A model generated the notes under the pieces. It did no database searches. It was not told where the DNA came from and saw nothing but the letters and a program-made list of their open reading frames with translations. A program made the translations under genes and the position numbers. Shown in pieces: positions 10,077 to 17,177 of a stretch of 64,000 nucleotides of DNA; position 1 is the first letter of the stretch; the number at the start of each line of letters is the position of its first letter. Origin of the DNA: Undibacter mobilis (GTDB lineage: Bacteria; Pseudomonadota; Alphaproteobacteria; Rhizobiales; Xanthobacteraceae); assembly GCF_003367195.1 (NCBI RefSeq), contig NZ_QRGO01000002.1, forward strand, positions 186,001 through 250,000. The letters are read 5' to 3'.

Positions 10077-10745
10077 ATGGCCGACTATCAGCTTTACTGC
10101 TTCGCCCAATCCGGCAACGCCTATCGCGCCGCGCTGATGCTCAACCTGATCGGCGCCAAATGGGAGCCGGTCTGGATCGACTTCTTCGGCGCCGGCGTGC
10201 AGCGCTCGCCCGAATATCGCGGCGACGTCAACGAAATGGGCGAAGTGCCGGTGCTGGTCGACGGCGCGAAGAAGCTGTCGCAGTCGGCGGTGATCCTCAG
10301 CTATCTGGCGCGCAAGTCGGGCAAGTTCCTGCCGAAAGGCGAAGACGAAGAGCTCGAGGCCTTGCGCTGGATCATCTTCGACAACCAGAAGGTCAACGGC
10401 TTCCTTGGGCCGTTCCGCTTCCTGCGCACGCTTGCCAAGGTGCCGGGCGATCCGGCCGTGCTCGCCTTCCTGAAGGGCCGCGCCGACGGCAATCTCGCCA
10501 TCGTCAACAAGCGACTGGAGAAGGCGCCGTTCCTGCTTGGCGACAAGCCCACCATCGCCGACATTTCGATGTGCGCTTATCTCTATTATCCGGCCGAGGA
10601 ATTCGGATTCGATATCGCCAAGGAGCATCCGGCGATCGCCGCCTGGCTCAAGCGCATCGAGGCCCTGCCCGGCTGGGGCCACCCCTACGACATCATGCCG
10701 GGCTATCCGCTCGGCACGCAGGGCTACCGCAACAAGAAGAGCTGA
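10077..10745 (+). CDS. Glutathione S-transferase family protein
   Basis: A 222-residue soluble protein with an N-terminal thioredoxin-like domain (about 1-80) and an all-helical C-terminal domain. The GST G-site elements are seen as EVPVLVDG followed by LSQSAVILSYL. The C-terminal half contains the N-capping box region KPTIADISMCAYL, common to GSTs. The start is ATG 10077 (MADYQLYCF); the frame is open further upstream but overlaps the lipoprotein gene and is not coding there. It ends only 3 bases from the convergent ureE stop. Substrate unknown. Confidence 0.9.
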   Translation: MADYQLYCFAQSGNAYRAALMLNLIGAKWEPVWIDFFGAGVQRSPEYRGDVNEMGEVPVLVDGAKKLSQSAVILSYLARKSGKFLPKGEDEELEALRWIIFDNQKVNGFLGPFRFLRTLAKVPGDPAVLAFLKGRADGNLAIVNKRLEKAPFLLGDKPTIADISMCAYLYYPAEEFGFDIAKEHPAIAAWLKRIEALPGWGHPYDIMPGYPLGTQGYRNKKS

Positions 10746-10748
10746 CGC

Positions 10749-11330
10749 TTACTTGTGATGGTGATGACCATGGCCATGATGGCCGTGGTCATGATCGTGG
10801 GCGTGATGATCGTGGGAATGATCATGCCCGCAGCCGCACGCATGGTCGTGATGATGCTCATGCCCGTGATGGGCGTGATCGTGGCCATGCGAGTGGCCTG
10901 ACGGCACCTCATAGGCGCCGCCTTCCGGCTCGAACGGCGCTTCGAGCGGCGTGACCTTGGCGCCGAGCGCTTTCAACAAATCTTCGGTCGCCGGTTCGCG
11001 CAGCGCGCGGATGCGGTTCGGCAGAAGCTGCACGGCGATGTGGCGGTCACCGAGATACCAGGCGATACGGGCCAGCGCCGAGACGTCGGCAGCGCGCGCC
11101 TCGAGCAGCGGCTCCGTGCTGGCGACGACTTCGACGAAGCTGCCGTCATCGAGCGCAATGACGTCGTCGGTGTGCAGGCGGCCCTGGAAGGCCATGTCGA
11201 GCGTCTGCCCCTTCACGGTGGCGACACGAAACGATCCACCCGCGCGCTGGACATGATCGAGCAGCACGCTGTCAGCTGCGGTGAGACCGCGGGCATCGTG
11301 GGCGGCAAAGATGTTGGTGGCGCGCGGCAT
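10749..11330 (-). CDS. ureE: Urease accessory protein UreE (nickel chaperone), His-rich C-terminus, no urease genes nearby
   Basis: A 193-residue UreE. The N-terminal domain (1-70) and the metal-binding domain with GDRHIAVQ at 94-101 (His97 corresponds to the nickel-binding histidine of the dimer interface) fit UreE. From residue 146 to the end about 26 of 47 residues are histidine, with two cysteines, a nickel or zinc storage tail. ATG 11330 is preferred over the longer open frame. It follows pssA by 23 bases on the same strand and is probably co-transcribed with it. No ureABC, ureD, ureF or ureG is in the window, so its partner proteins must be elsewhere or its job may be metal storage. Confidence 0.9.
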   Translation of the reverse strand: MPRATNIFAAHDARGLTAADSVLLDHVQRAGGSFRVATVKGQTLDMAFQGRLHTDDVIALDDGSFVEVVASTEPLLEARAADVSALARIAWYLGDRHIAVQLLPNRIRALREPATEDLLKALGAKVTPLEAPFEPEGGAYEVPSGHSHGHDHAHHGHEHHHDHACGCGHDHSHDHHAHDHDHGHHGHGHHHHK

Positions 11331-11353
11331 GGTCGATTGGACTCTCGGCAGGA

Positions 11354-12250
11354 TCAGTTGAGCCGCGCCGGACGGTCGTCGGCGCGAGGGGCCTGGCCGG
11401 GCTCGGCGGGCGAAGCCGGTTCGGACGAGGCCGGCGATGCCGTAGGCACCCCGGCCGCGGCCGTCAATGCATCCTGACGCTGGTGCTTGCGATAGGACAG
11501 CCAGCCGAGCGGCAGGCAGGCGAGATACAGCACCGCGCCGGCCGACAACACTTCCCATGGGTAGCTGATCAGCAGCGCCACGAGCAGCACCACCGCGACG
11601 AAGACCGGCAGCACCATCTCCGGCGGCACGCGTTTGCCGACGCGCTTGCCGGAGAACACCGGCAGCCGCGACACCATCAGCAGCGCGATGACGAGCGTGT
11701 AGAGGAAGGTGAGCCAGATGGTGACGCTGCCATTCGGCACGCCGAGGAAATACAGATAGATCGGCAGCAGCACGGTGAGCGCGCCGGCCGGCGCCGGAAT
11801 GCCGGTGAAGAAGTTGCCCGCCCAGGCCGGCGCATCGGGATCGTCGGCCATGACGTTGAAGCGCGCCAGACGCAGGCCGGCGCAGATCGCGAACACCAGC
11901 GCGACGATCCAGCCCGCCGATTTCAGATCGTGCAGGCCCCAGAAATACAGGATGAGCGCCGGCGCAACGCCGAAGTTCACGAAGTCAGCCAGGCTGTCGA
12001 GCTCGGCGCCAAATTTCGAGGTGCCCTTGAGCATGCGCGCGACGCGGCCGTCGATGCCGTCCAGCAGCGCAGCGAAGACGATGGCCGCAAGCGCCCATTC
12101 GAGCTTGCTCTCGATCGCCAAACGGATCGAGGTCAGGCCGGCGCACAGCGCCAGCAGCGTGATCAGGTTGGGCACCAGAGTGCGCACCGGGATCGCCTTG
12201 AAGCGGCGGCGGCGGGGCGACGGCGTGGGGTCGATCGGTTGGAACACCAT
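11354..12250 (-). CDS. pssA: CDP-diacylglycerol-serine O-phosphatidyltransferase
   Basis: A 298-residue integral membrane phosphatidylserine synthase. The CDP-alcohol phosphotransferase motif DGX2ARX8GX3DX3D is complete: D67, G68, A71, R72, G81, D85, D89. About eight hydrophobic segments follow. It makes phosphatidylserine from CDP-diacylglycerol and serine; the adjacent psd then gives phosphatidylethanolamine. The start is ATG 12250 (MVFQPID); the open frame extends 102 codons upstream into the repeat-rich intergenic block but has low-complexity Arg/Pro composition there. A Pro/Ala-rich tail of about 30 residues ends the protein. Confidence 0.95.
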   Translation of the reverse strand: MVFQPIDPTPSPRRRRFKAIPVRTLVPNLITLLALCAGLTSIRLAIESKLEWALAAIVFAALLDGIDGRVARMLKGTSKFGAELDSLADFVNFGVAPALILYFWGLHDLKSAGWIVALVFAICAGLRLARFNVMADDPDAPAWAGNFFTGIPAPAGALTVLLPIYLYFLGVPNGSVTIWLTFLYTLVIALLMVSRLPVFSGKRVGKRVPPEMVLPVFVAVVLLVALLISYPWEVLSAGAVLYLACLPLGWLSYRKHQRQDALTAAAGVPTASPASSEPASPAEPGQAPRADDRPARLN

Positions 12251-12398
12251 GCGTCCTCTATAGCGGGTTGGCGGAGCCTGCGCCACGTTTGGCGCCCAAT
12301 TGTGACGGGGTCCAAACCCGGGACGCGCGTCATCGCCCCTGTTGTTTACGGCGTGGGGGCGCCGGTAGTCCCCTTTCCGACCCGGCAAACGCCGGGGG

Positions 12399-12494
12399 GA
12401 TGGAGCGCCGCGAGGCGCTCTTTGTGGATCGCACCTTGTGGGTGCGAGGCTTCTCCCTGCGACAGGAGAAACCCGCGCCCCGCGGCGCTCCATC
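12399..12494. repeat. Cloverleaf-like inverted-repeat element
   Basis: Outer arms 12399-12412 and 12481-12494 are perfect 14-base inverted repeats. Inside sit two hairpins: 12429-12435 with 12441-12447 (7 base pairs, loop TTGTG) and 12451-12456 with 12465-12470 (6 base pairs). Two further hairpins compete with the outer stem: 12404-12409 with 12414-12419, and 12475-12479 with 12484-12488. The compensating, mutually exclusive folds suggest a structured RNA or a non-autonomous palindromic repeat rather than chance. Confidence 0.6.
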
Positions 12495-12592
12495 GCGGTG
12501 TCGTTACGGCGCACGGGCCGCGCTTTCGGCGGCTGATCCGCTCTCGCGGGTAGCACGCACCGTCAGCAAGCTCCTTGCGGGAGGTCCTTGTG

Positions 12593-12712
12593 CCTCCGGG
12601 CGGAGCCCCGTCGCCGCCCGAGCCCGGAGGATACGTCCTCCCCCGGCCGCGGGCACCGCGTCCTGCTCCATCACGTAGACGCCTCTAGATGACGCCCCCG
12701 GCCGAGCAGGAC
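12593..12712. repeat. Further hairpins of the psd-pssA intergenic block
   Basis: Three features are visible. CCTCCGGGC at 12593-12601 pairs with GCCCGGAGG at 12622-12630. GGAGGA at 12626-12631 pairs with TCCTCC at 12636-12641 across a TACG loop. GTCCTGCTC at 12660-12668 pairs with GAGCAGGAC at 12704-12712. A smaller hairpin GCAAG-CTC-CTTGC lies just before at 12566-12578. The first two share bases and are mutually exclusive. Confidence 0.55.
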
Positions 12713-12758
12713 GAGAATGGATATAGTCCTAGATAGGATTGTTGTCAAGAGGCTCAGG

Positions 12759-12790
12759 TAGCCCGGGTGGAGCAAAGCGTAACCCGGGGG
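12759..12790. repeat. Small palindromic intergenic repeat (CCCGGGT...ACCCGGG type)
   Basis: The arms CCCGGGT (12762-12768) and ACCCGGG (12782-12788) flank GGAGCAAAGCGTA. Elements reading roughly AGCCCGG-TGGAGC-AAGCG-AA-CCGGG are familiar dispersed intergenic repeats in many proteobacteria. This is recognised from general knowledge; copies elsewhere in the genome cannot be checked here. Confidence 0.5.
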
Positions 12791-12823
12791 ATTGATCGCC
12801 AGCCGGCCCGGAATGACGGGTCT

Positions 12824-13522
12824 TCACCCGACCCGGAAGCCGCGGGTTTCGTCGCCGCCCTTGAGATCGGCCAGCACGGTCTCGCCGGACAGTGCCGTCT
12901 GCCCGACCGCGACCAACGGCTGGGTGCCCTCGGGCAAATAGACGTCGAGCCGCGAGCCGAAGCGGATCATGCCGAAGCGCTCGCCGGCGCCTACCGGCTG
13001 GCTTTCCTTGACGTAACAGACGATGCGGCGGGCAATCAGGCCGGCGATCTGCACCACGGCGATGCGCGTGCCGCCGGTCGCGATAACCAGCGAATTGCGT
13101 TCGTTGTCGACCGAGGCCTTGTCGAGATCGGCGTTCACGAACTTGCCCGGCTGATAGAGGATCTTCTCGACGCGGCCGGCCACCGGCGAGCGGTTCACGT
13201 GGCAGTCGAACACGCTCATGAACACCGAGATGCGCAGCATCGGCTTGGGGCCGAGACCGAGTTCATGCGGCGGCGGCGTGGTCGTCACCATGCTGATGCG
13301 GCCATCGGCCGGCGACACGATCAGCCCCTCGCGCACCGGCGTCACCCGCGGCGGATCGCGGAAGAAATAGATGCACCACACGGTCAGCACGGTGCCGATC
13401 CATCCAAGCGGCGTCCAGATCCAGAACAGGACCAGACTGACCAACGCAAAGACGCCGATGAAGGGATAGCCCTCCGGCGTAATCGGCACCAATTGCTTGC
13501 GGATGGAGTCGTAGATGGACAT
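12824..13522 (-). CDS. psd: Phosphatidylserine decarboxylase proenzyme
   Basis: A 232-residue, short-type Psd that self-cleaves to give a pyruvoyl enzyme and decarboxylates phosphatidylserine to phosphatidylethanolamine at the inner membrane. The cleavage site is FGSR near residues 188-191, where the serine becomes the pyruvoyl group. Two hydrophobic segments near residues 20-50 give membrane attachment, and the HELGLGPK and [11 protein letters not shown] regions match the family. Gene order psd, then pssA downstream on the same strand, is the usual arrangement in alphaproteobacteria, but here 573 bases of repeats separate them. Confidence 0.95.
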   Translation of the reverse strand: MSIYDSIRKQLVPITPEGYPFIGVFALVSLVLFWIWTPLGWIGTVLTVWCIYFFRDPPRVTPVREGLIVSPADGRISMVTTTPPPHELGLGPKPMLRISVFMSVFDCHVNRSPVAGRVEKILYQPGKFVNADLDKASVDNERNSLVIATGGTRIAVVQIAGLIARRIVCYVKESQPVGAGERFGMIRFGSRLDVYLPEGTQPLVAVGQTALSGETVLADLKGGDETRGFRVG

Positions 13523-13554
13523 GGCGGCTTAACTCTCGGGCTCATTCTTTGCCC

Positions 13555-13592
13555 TCTCCCTTCGGGGAGAGAGTGACGCGCGAAGCGCGCGG
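13555..13592. repeat. Hairpins with UUCG-type loop between the ABC exporter gene and psd
   Basis: TCTCCC (13555-13560) and GGGAGA (13565-13570) form a stem closed by TTCG, extended by one C-G pair; next to it CGCGC-GAA-GCGCG forms a second hairpin. The CCCTCTCCC-TTCG-GGGAGAG form is a very common dispersed intergenic repeat in Bradyrhizobiaceae-type genomes. There is no T run, so it is a weak terminator at best. Confidence 0.5.
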
Positions 13593-13634
13593 CTGCCGTT
13601 TCCTATAACCCTACTCGGAACGTTATTCGATACC

Positions 13635-15599
13635 CTATTCCGCCGCATCCGCCGGGACCGGCCCGCCGGACGGCGCCAGCACCGGGTCTTCGACCGGCGG
13701 CGGGTTGCGGTTAGGGGCCGCGTCGTCATCGCCGACGCGGGCCAGACGCTCGCGCGCCTCCTCCGCCTCGCGCTGCCGATTCCACATGCTGGCGTAGAGG
13801 CCGTTGGCCGCGAGCAGCGCCGAGTGGCTGCCGCGCTCGACGATCGCGCCCTTGTCGAGCACGATGATCTCGTCGGCGCCGACGATGGTCGAAAGCCGGT
13901 GCGCAATCACCAAGGTGGTGCGCCCTTTGGACACGCGCTCCAGCGCGTCCTGGATTTCCTTTTCGGTGTGGCTGTCGAGCGCCGAGGTCGCTTCATCCAG
14001 CACCAGGATCGGCGGGCCCTTGAGGATGGTGCGGGCAATGGCGACGCGCTGCTTCTCGCCACCGGACAGTTTGAGGCCACGCTCGCCGACTTCGGTCTCG
14101 TAGCCATGCGGCGACAAGCGAATGAAGCCGTCGATCTGCGCCAGCCGCGCCGCTTCCTCCACGTCCGCGTCGCTCGCTTCCCAGCGGCCGTAACGGATGT
14201 TGTAGCGAATGGTGTCGTTGAACAGCACCGTGTCCTGCGGCACCATGCCGATAACCTCGCGCAGCGACTTCTGCGTCACGGCGGCAATGTCCTGGCCGTC
14301 GATGGTAATGCGACCGCCCGACAGGTCGTAGAAGCGGAACAGCAGCCGCGAGATGGTGGACTTGCCGGCGCCGGACGGGCCGACCACGGCCACCGTCTTG
14401 CCCGCCGGCACCTCGAAGCTGACGCCCTTCAGGATCGGCCGCGCCGGCTCATAGGCAAAAGCGACATTGTCGAAGCGGACATGGCCCGCCGAGACCGCCA
14501 GCGGCCTAGCGCCGGGAATATCCTTGATCTCCGGCGGGCGCCCGAGGATCGAGAACATGAGCTCGATGTCGGTGATCGCCTGTTTGATCTCGCGATAGAC
14601 CATGCCCATGAAATTCAAGGGCTGATAGAGCTGGATCATCATCGCGTTGATGAGCACGAAATCGCCCACCGTCTTCGAGCCGGCGCGGATTTCGGTGGCC
14701 ACCATCACCATCGCGGCGGCCAGCCCGGCGGTGAAGATGATCGCCTGCCCGGCATTGAGAACGGCGAGCGAGGTGTAGGCCTTGGTCGAAGCATCCTCGT
14801 AACGCGCCATGGCGCGATCGTAGCGCTCGGACTCACGAATCTCGGCCGAGAAATACTTCACCGTCTCGTAGTTCAGCAGCGAGTCGATCGCCTTCACATT
14901 GGCGTCGGTGTCGCTGTCGTTCATCTTGCGGCGGATGCCGATGCGCCACTCGGTGGCGTAATAGGTCCACACCAGATAGAGCGCGACCGTGACGACGATG
15001 ACGGCGACATAGCGCCAGTCGAACTGCCACATCAGCACGATGCAGATCAGCGCCAGCTCGATGATGGTCGGCGCCAGTTGCAGGATGACCATGCGCACGA
15101 TGGTTTCGATGCCGTTGCGGCCGCGCTCGAGAACGCGCGTCAGGCCGCCGGTCTTGCGCTCGAGATGAAAGCGCAGCGACAGTTCGTGCATGTGGACGAA
15201 GGTGCGGTAGGCCAGCCGGCGCACGGCATGCATCGCCACCTTGGCAAAGACGCCGTCGCGCATCTGCGTCGTCACCGCCATGACGACGCGCATGCCGCCA
15301 TAGGCGAGCGTCATCGCCACCGGCGCAGCAAATACCCAGAGCAGCCAGTCGTTCGCACCGACCGGGGCGCTGCCGACACCGGCGAGCGCATCGGTCGCCC
15401 ATTTGAAGGTGAAGGGCGTGACGATGGTGGCGAACTTGGCGAGCAGCAGCAGCAGCGTGGCGACGAGAACACGCATCTTGAGGTCGCGCCGGTCCGACGG
15501 CCAGATGTAGGGCCACAAATGGGCGATGGTGGCCAGCAGCGCGCCGCGATCGGCGGAGACGCGGGTCTCGGGCTTGGCAGCGTGGTGCGGAGGCGTCAT
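13635..15599 (-). CDS. Atm1-type ABC exporter (fused permease and ATPase)
   Basis: A 654-residue half-transporter of the Atm1/HMT1 family. The membrane domain (about 40-345, six helices) carries NYETVKYF at 243-250, the family-typical element preceding the glutathione-contact region. The nucleotide-binding domain has Walker A GPSGAGKST at 407-415, the LSGGEKQR signature and a Walker B ending in LDEATSALD. Bacterial Atm1 homologues export glutathione-derived or heavy-metal-thiol conjugates and act as homodimers. An Asp/Pro/Ala-rich tail of about 40 residues follows the ATPase. It is divergent from the LOG-family gene and lies 112 bases upstream of psd. Confidence 0.92.
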   Translation of the reverse strand: MTPPHHAAKPETRVSADRGALLATIAHLWPYIWPSDRRDLKMRVLVATLLLLLAKFATIVTPFTFKWATDALAGVGSAPVGANDWLLWVFAAPVAMTLAYGGMRVVMAVTTQMRDGVFAKVAMHAVRRLAYRTFVHMHELSLRFHLERKTGGLTRVLERGRNGIETIVRMVILQLAPTIIELALICIVLMWQFDWRYVAVIVVTVALYLVWTYYATEWRIGIRRKMNDSDTDANVKAIDSLLNYETVKYFSAEIRESERYDRAMARYEDASTKAYTSLAVLNAGQAIIFTAGLAAAMVMVATEIRAGSKTVGDFVLINAMMIQLYQPLNFMGMVYREIKQAITDIELMFSILGRPPEIKDIPGARPLAVSAGHVRFDNVAFAYEPARPILKGVSFEVPAGKTVAVVGPSGAGKSTISRLLFRFYDLSGGRITIDGQDIAAVTQKSLREVIGMVPQDTVLFNDTIRYNIRYGRWEASDADVEEAARLAQIDGFIRLSPHGYETEVGERGLKLSGGEKQRVAIARTILKGPPILVLDEATSALDSHTEKEIQDALERVSKGRTTLVIAHRLSTIVGADEIIVLDKGAIVERGSHSALLAANGLYASMWNRQREAEEARERLARVGDDDAAPNRNPPPVEDPVLAPSGGPVPADAAE

Positions 15600-15685
15600 T
15601 CGGAAGGGTCCGGGGTCAAGCGACTTTCATATAGGTCTAAACTGGCCGGCAACACCCTTCCGCCCTGTATTTCCTACGGATTTTT

Positions 15686-16354
15686 ATGCCCCACCTTGAC
15701 GCCCGGGGGGTGGCGATGCACATCCAGAGCATGACTTCGCCAGAGATACCCGCCTCGCTCGCCCGAATCTGCGTCTACTGCGGCTCCGGCCCGGGCAATG
15801 ACCCCGCCTTTATCGAGGCCGCTACCGCGCTCGGCACCGCCATGGCCAAGGCCGGTATCGAGCTGGTCTATGGCGGCGGCGACATGGGCATGATGGGCGC
15901 CGTGGCCGACGCGGTGCGGCGCAATGGCGGCTCGGTCATCGGCATCATCCCGGAGTTCCTGCTCAACAAGGAGCGCGCCGGTTTCAACGGCGAGGGCCTG
16001 ATCGTCACGCCCGACATGCACGAGCGCAAACGCAAGATGTTCGAGCTGGCCGACGCCTTCGTCGCCATGCCCGGCGGCGTCGGCACGCTGGAGGAGATCG
16101 TCGAGCAGATGACCTGGGCCCAGCTCGGCCGGCACAAGAAGCCCATCCTGCTTGCCAACGTCAAAGGCTTCTGGGAGCCGCTGCACGCCCTGCTCGATCA
16201 CATGAAGGCGCTGGCCTTCATCCGCCGCGGCATGGAATTCGAACTGCTGGTCGCCGACGAGGTTAGCGACATCATCCCGAAGCTGCGCCAGGCGATGCAC
16301 GGCGTCTCCGAAGAAGCCAAGGACATGCCGCCAGCAGTGGCGGAGAAGCTTTAG
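15686..16354 (+). CDS. LOG-family (TIGR00730) Rossmann-fold protein, probable nucleotide phosphoribohydrolase
   Basis: A 222-residue member of the LOG family, whose members remove ribose 5-phosphate from nucleoside monophosphates; plant and some bacterial members activate cytokinins. The signature PGGVGTLEE is at 129-137 and the upstream element VYGGGDMGMMG at 61-71. Starts at 15716 or 15731 (MTSPEIP) are equally plausible because the first fifteen residues are not conserved-looking. It converges with the VOC gene with no gap between stops. Whether it makes a cytokinin or simply recycles nucleotides cannot be read from sequence. Confidence 0.9.
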   Translation: MPHLDARGVAMHIQSMTSPEIPASLARICVYCGSGPGNDPAFIEAATALGTAMAKAGIELVYGGGDMGMMGAVADAVRRNGGSVIGIIPEFLLNKERAGFNGEGLIVTPDMHERKRKMFELADAFVAMPGGVGTLEEIVEQMTWAQLGRHKKPILLANVKGFWEPLHALLDHMKALAFIRRGMEFELLVADEVSDIIPKLRQAMHGVSEEAKDMPPAVAEKL

Positions 16355-16732
16355 CTATTTTGTGAACGTCACCGCCTCGATGCGGTTGCCATCGGGATCG
16401 CGGATGAAGGCGGCGTAGTAACCGCCCTCGCCGTCATGCGGGCGAAGTCCCGGCGCGCCATCGCTGACACCGCCGGCGGCCAGCGCCGCCGCATGGAAGG
16501 CATCGACCATCTCGGTCGAGCGCGCGCGGAAGCAAATGTGAGCGCCGCTGCCGGCTTCAACCGGCGCCATGTCGCGGCGCAAGTTGATCCAGAATTCGGA
16601 ATACTGCTTGCCGAAGCCGACCGTCGCGGCGCGGACATCGATGGCCTTCATGCCGATGGCACCCAGCACGGCTTCGTAGAAGCGCGTCGCGGCGGCGAGG
16701 TCGCGGACGGCGATGGAGACGTGGTCGATCAT
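16355..16732 (-). CDS. VOC-family (glyoxalase/bleomycin resistance fold) protein
   Basis: A 125-residue single vicinal-oxygen-chelate module: MIDHVSIAVRDLAAATRFYE at the N-terminus is the standard first strand-helix unit, and the C-terminal YYAAFIRDPDGNRIEAV is the typical closing strand with its glutamate metal ligand. The first metal ligand is His4. It is probably an isomerase, dioxygenase-like enzyme or a binding protein; function is not deducible. The ATG at 16732 overlaps the TGA of the deaminase gene by four bases, so translation is coupled and it is the last gene of the cysS operon. Confidence 0.9.
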   Translation of the reverse strand: MIDHVSIAVRDLAAATRFYEAVLGAIGMKAIDVRAATVGFGKQYSEFWINLRRDMAPVEAGSGAHICFRARSTEMVDAFHAAALAAGGVSDGAPGLRPHDGEGGYYAAFIRDPDGNRIEAVTFTK

Positions 16733-17157
16733 CGCGAGCGCCGCGGCACGCCGGCATCCGTCGCGTCGGGGCCGACATACATGCGCGCCAGTCGCGCCTC
16801 GGCCGCAGCCTGTTCGCAGTCGGAGCACGGCCGCGACGTCGAATACATGACGCAATCGGACAGGTCGGCGCGGCCGAGACGCGCTGTTGCATCGCGGATG
16901 GCTTCGCGTTCGGCATGCGCGGTCGCGTCATTCCTGACGACCACGCGGCTCGGTCCGAAGCCGACGATCTCCCGGCCACGCACCACCACGGCGCCGAACG
17001 GCTGATCGCCGGCGGCGACGGCATCCCGCTTCATCGCGGCCGCCTGTTCGACAAAGACGGCATGGACGGGATCGGCTGCGGCCTGCGAGCGCCGTGCGAC
17101 AAGTGACAACACCGCAGCGGCGGCGGTGCCCAGCGCCCGGCGTGTCCACATTGTCAT
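16729..17157 (-). CDS. Nucleoside/guanine deaminase-family protein with Tat-like signal
   Basis: A 142-residue cytidine/deoxycytidylate deaminase-fold enzyme. Zinc site: HAE at 81-83 (Glu83 the proton shuttle) and PCSDC at 110-114. Unusually the N-terminus is an export signal: TRRALG at 5-10, then an Ala/Leu-rich helix and a cut site near QAAA at 25-28, which looks like a twin-arginine signal. An exported deaminase would act on nucleosides or bases in the periplasm. It begins 20 bases after cimA and overlaps the VOC gene. It could be a guanine deaminase or cytosine-like deaminase; the substrate is not clear. Confidence 0.85.
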   Translation of the reverse strand: MTMWTRRALGTAAAAVLSLVARRSQAAADPVHAVFVEQAAAMKRDAVAAGDQPFGAVVVRGREIVGFGPSRVVVRNDATAHAEREAIRDATARLGRADLSDCVMYSTSRPCSDCEQAAAEARLARMYVGPDATDAGVPRRSR

Positions 17158-17177
17158 GCCGACCTCTCCCGCTCGCG

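Larger units (their letters stand above)
12251..12823. other. 573-base gene-free block rich in inverted repeats, between psd and pssA
   Basis: No convincing gene. Short open frames here (for example 12268-12678 plus) show Arg/Pro/Ala-rich composition and no recognisable domain. The block contains at least five strong inverted repeats, listed separately, and a small repeat of a type common in proteobacterial intergenic DNA at its psd end. If psd and pssA are co-transcribed, the whole block would be in their mRNA, in antisense orientation to the coordinates given. Confidence 0.7.

Noticed and set aside
10749..11330. His-rich end of the UreE gene as a ZIP/zinc transporter or hydrogenase HypB
   Set aside because: The N-terminal part with GDRHIAVQ matches UreE and there is no membrane helix or GTPase motif.
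12251..12556. Extended 400-residue reading of pssA
   Set aside because: The extra 102 N-terminal codons overlap the repeat block and resemble no PssA; the ATG at 12250 fits the family.
12268..12678. 136-residue open frame in the psd-pssA gap
   Set aside because: Composition is Arg/Pro/Ala-rich, no domain is seen, and the frame runs through the inverted repeats, so it is probably a chance frame of GC-rich DNA.
13824..15734. 636-residue open frame on the plus strand opposite the ABC exporter
   Set aside because: Antisense to the exporter; low-complexity shadow composition, no domain.
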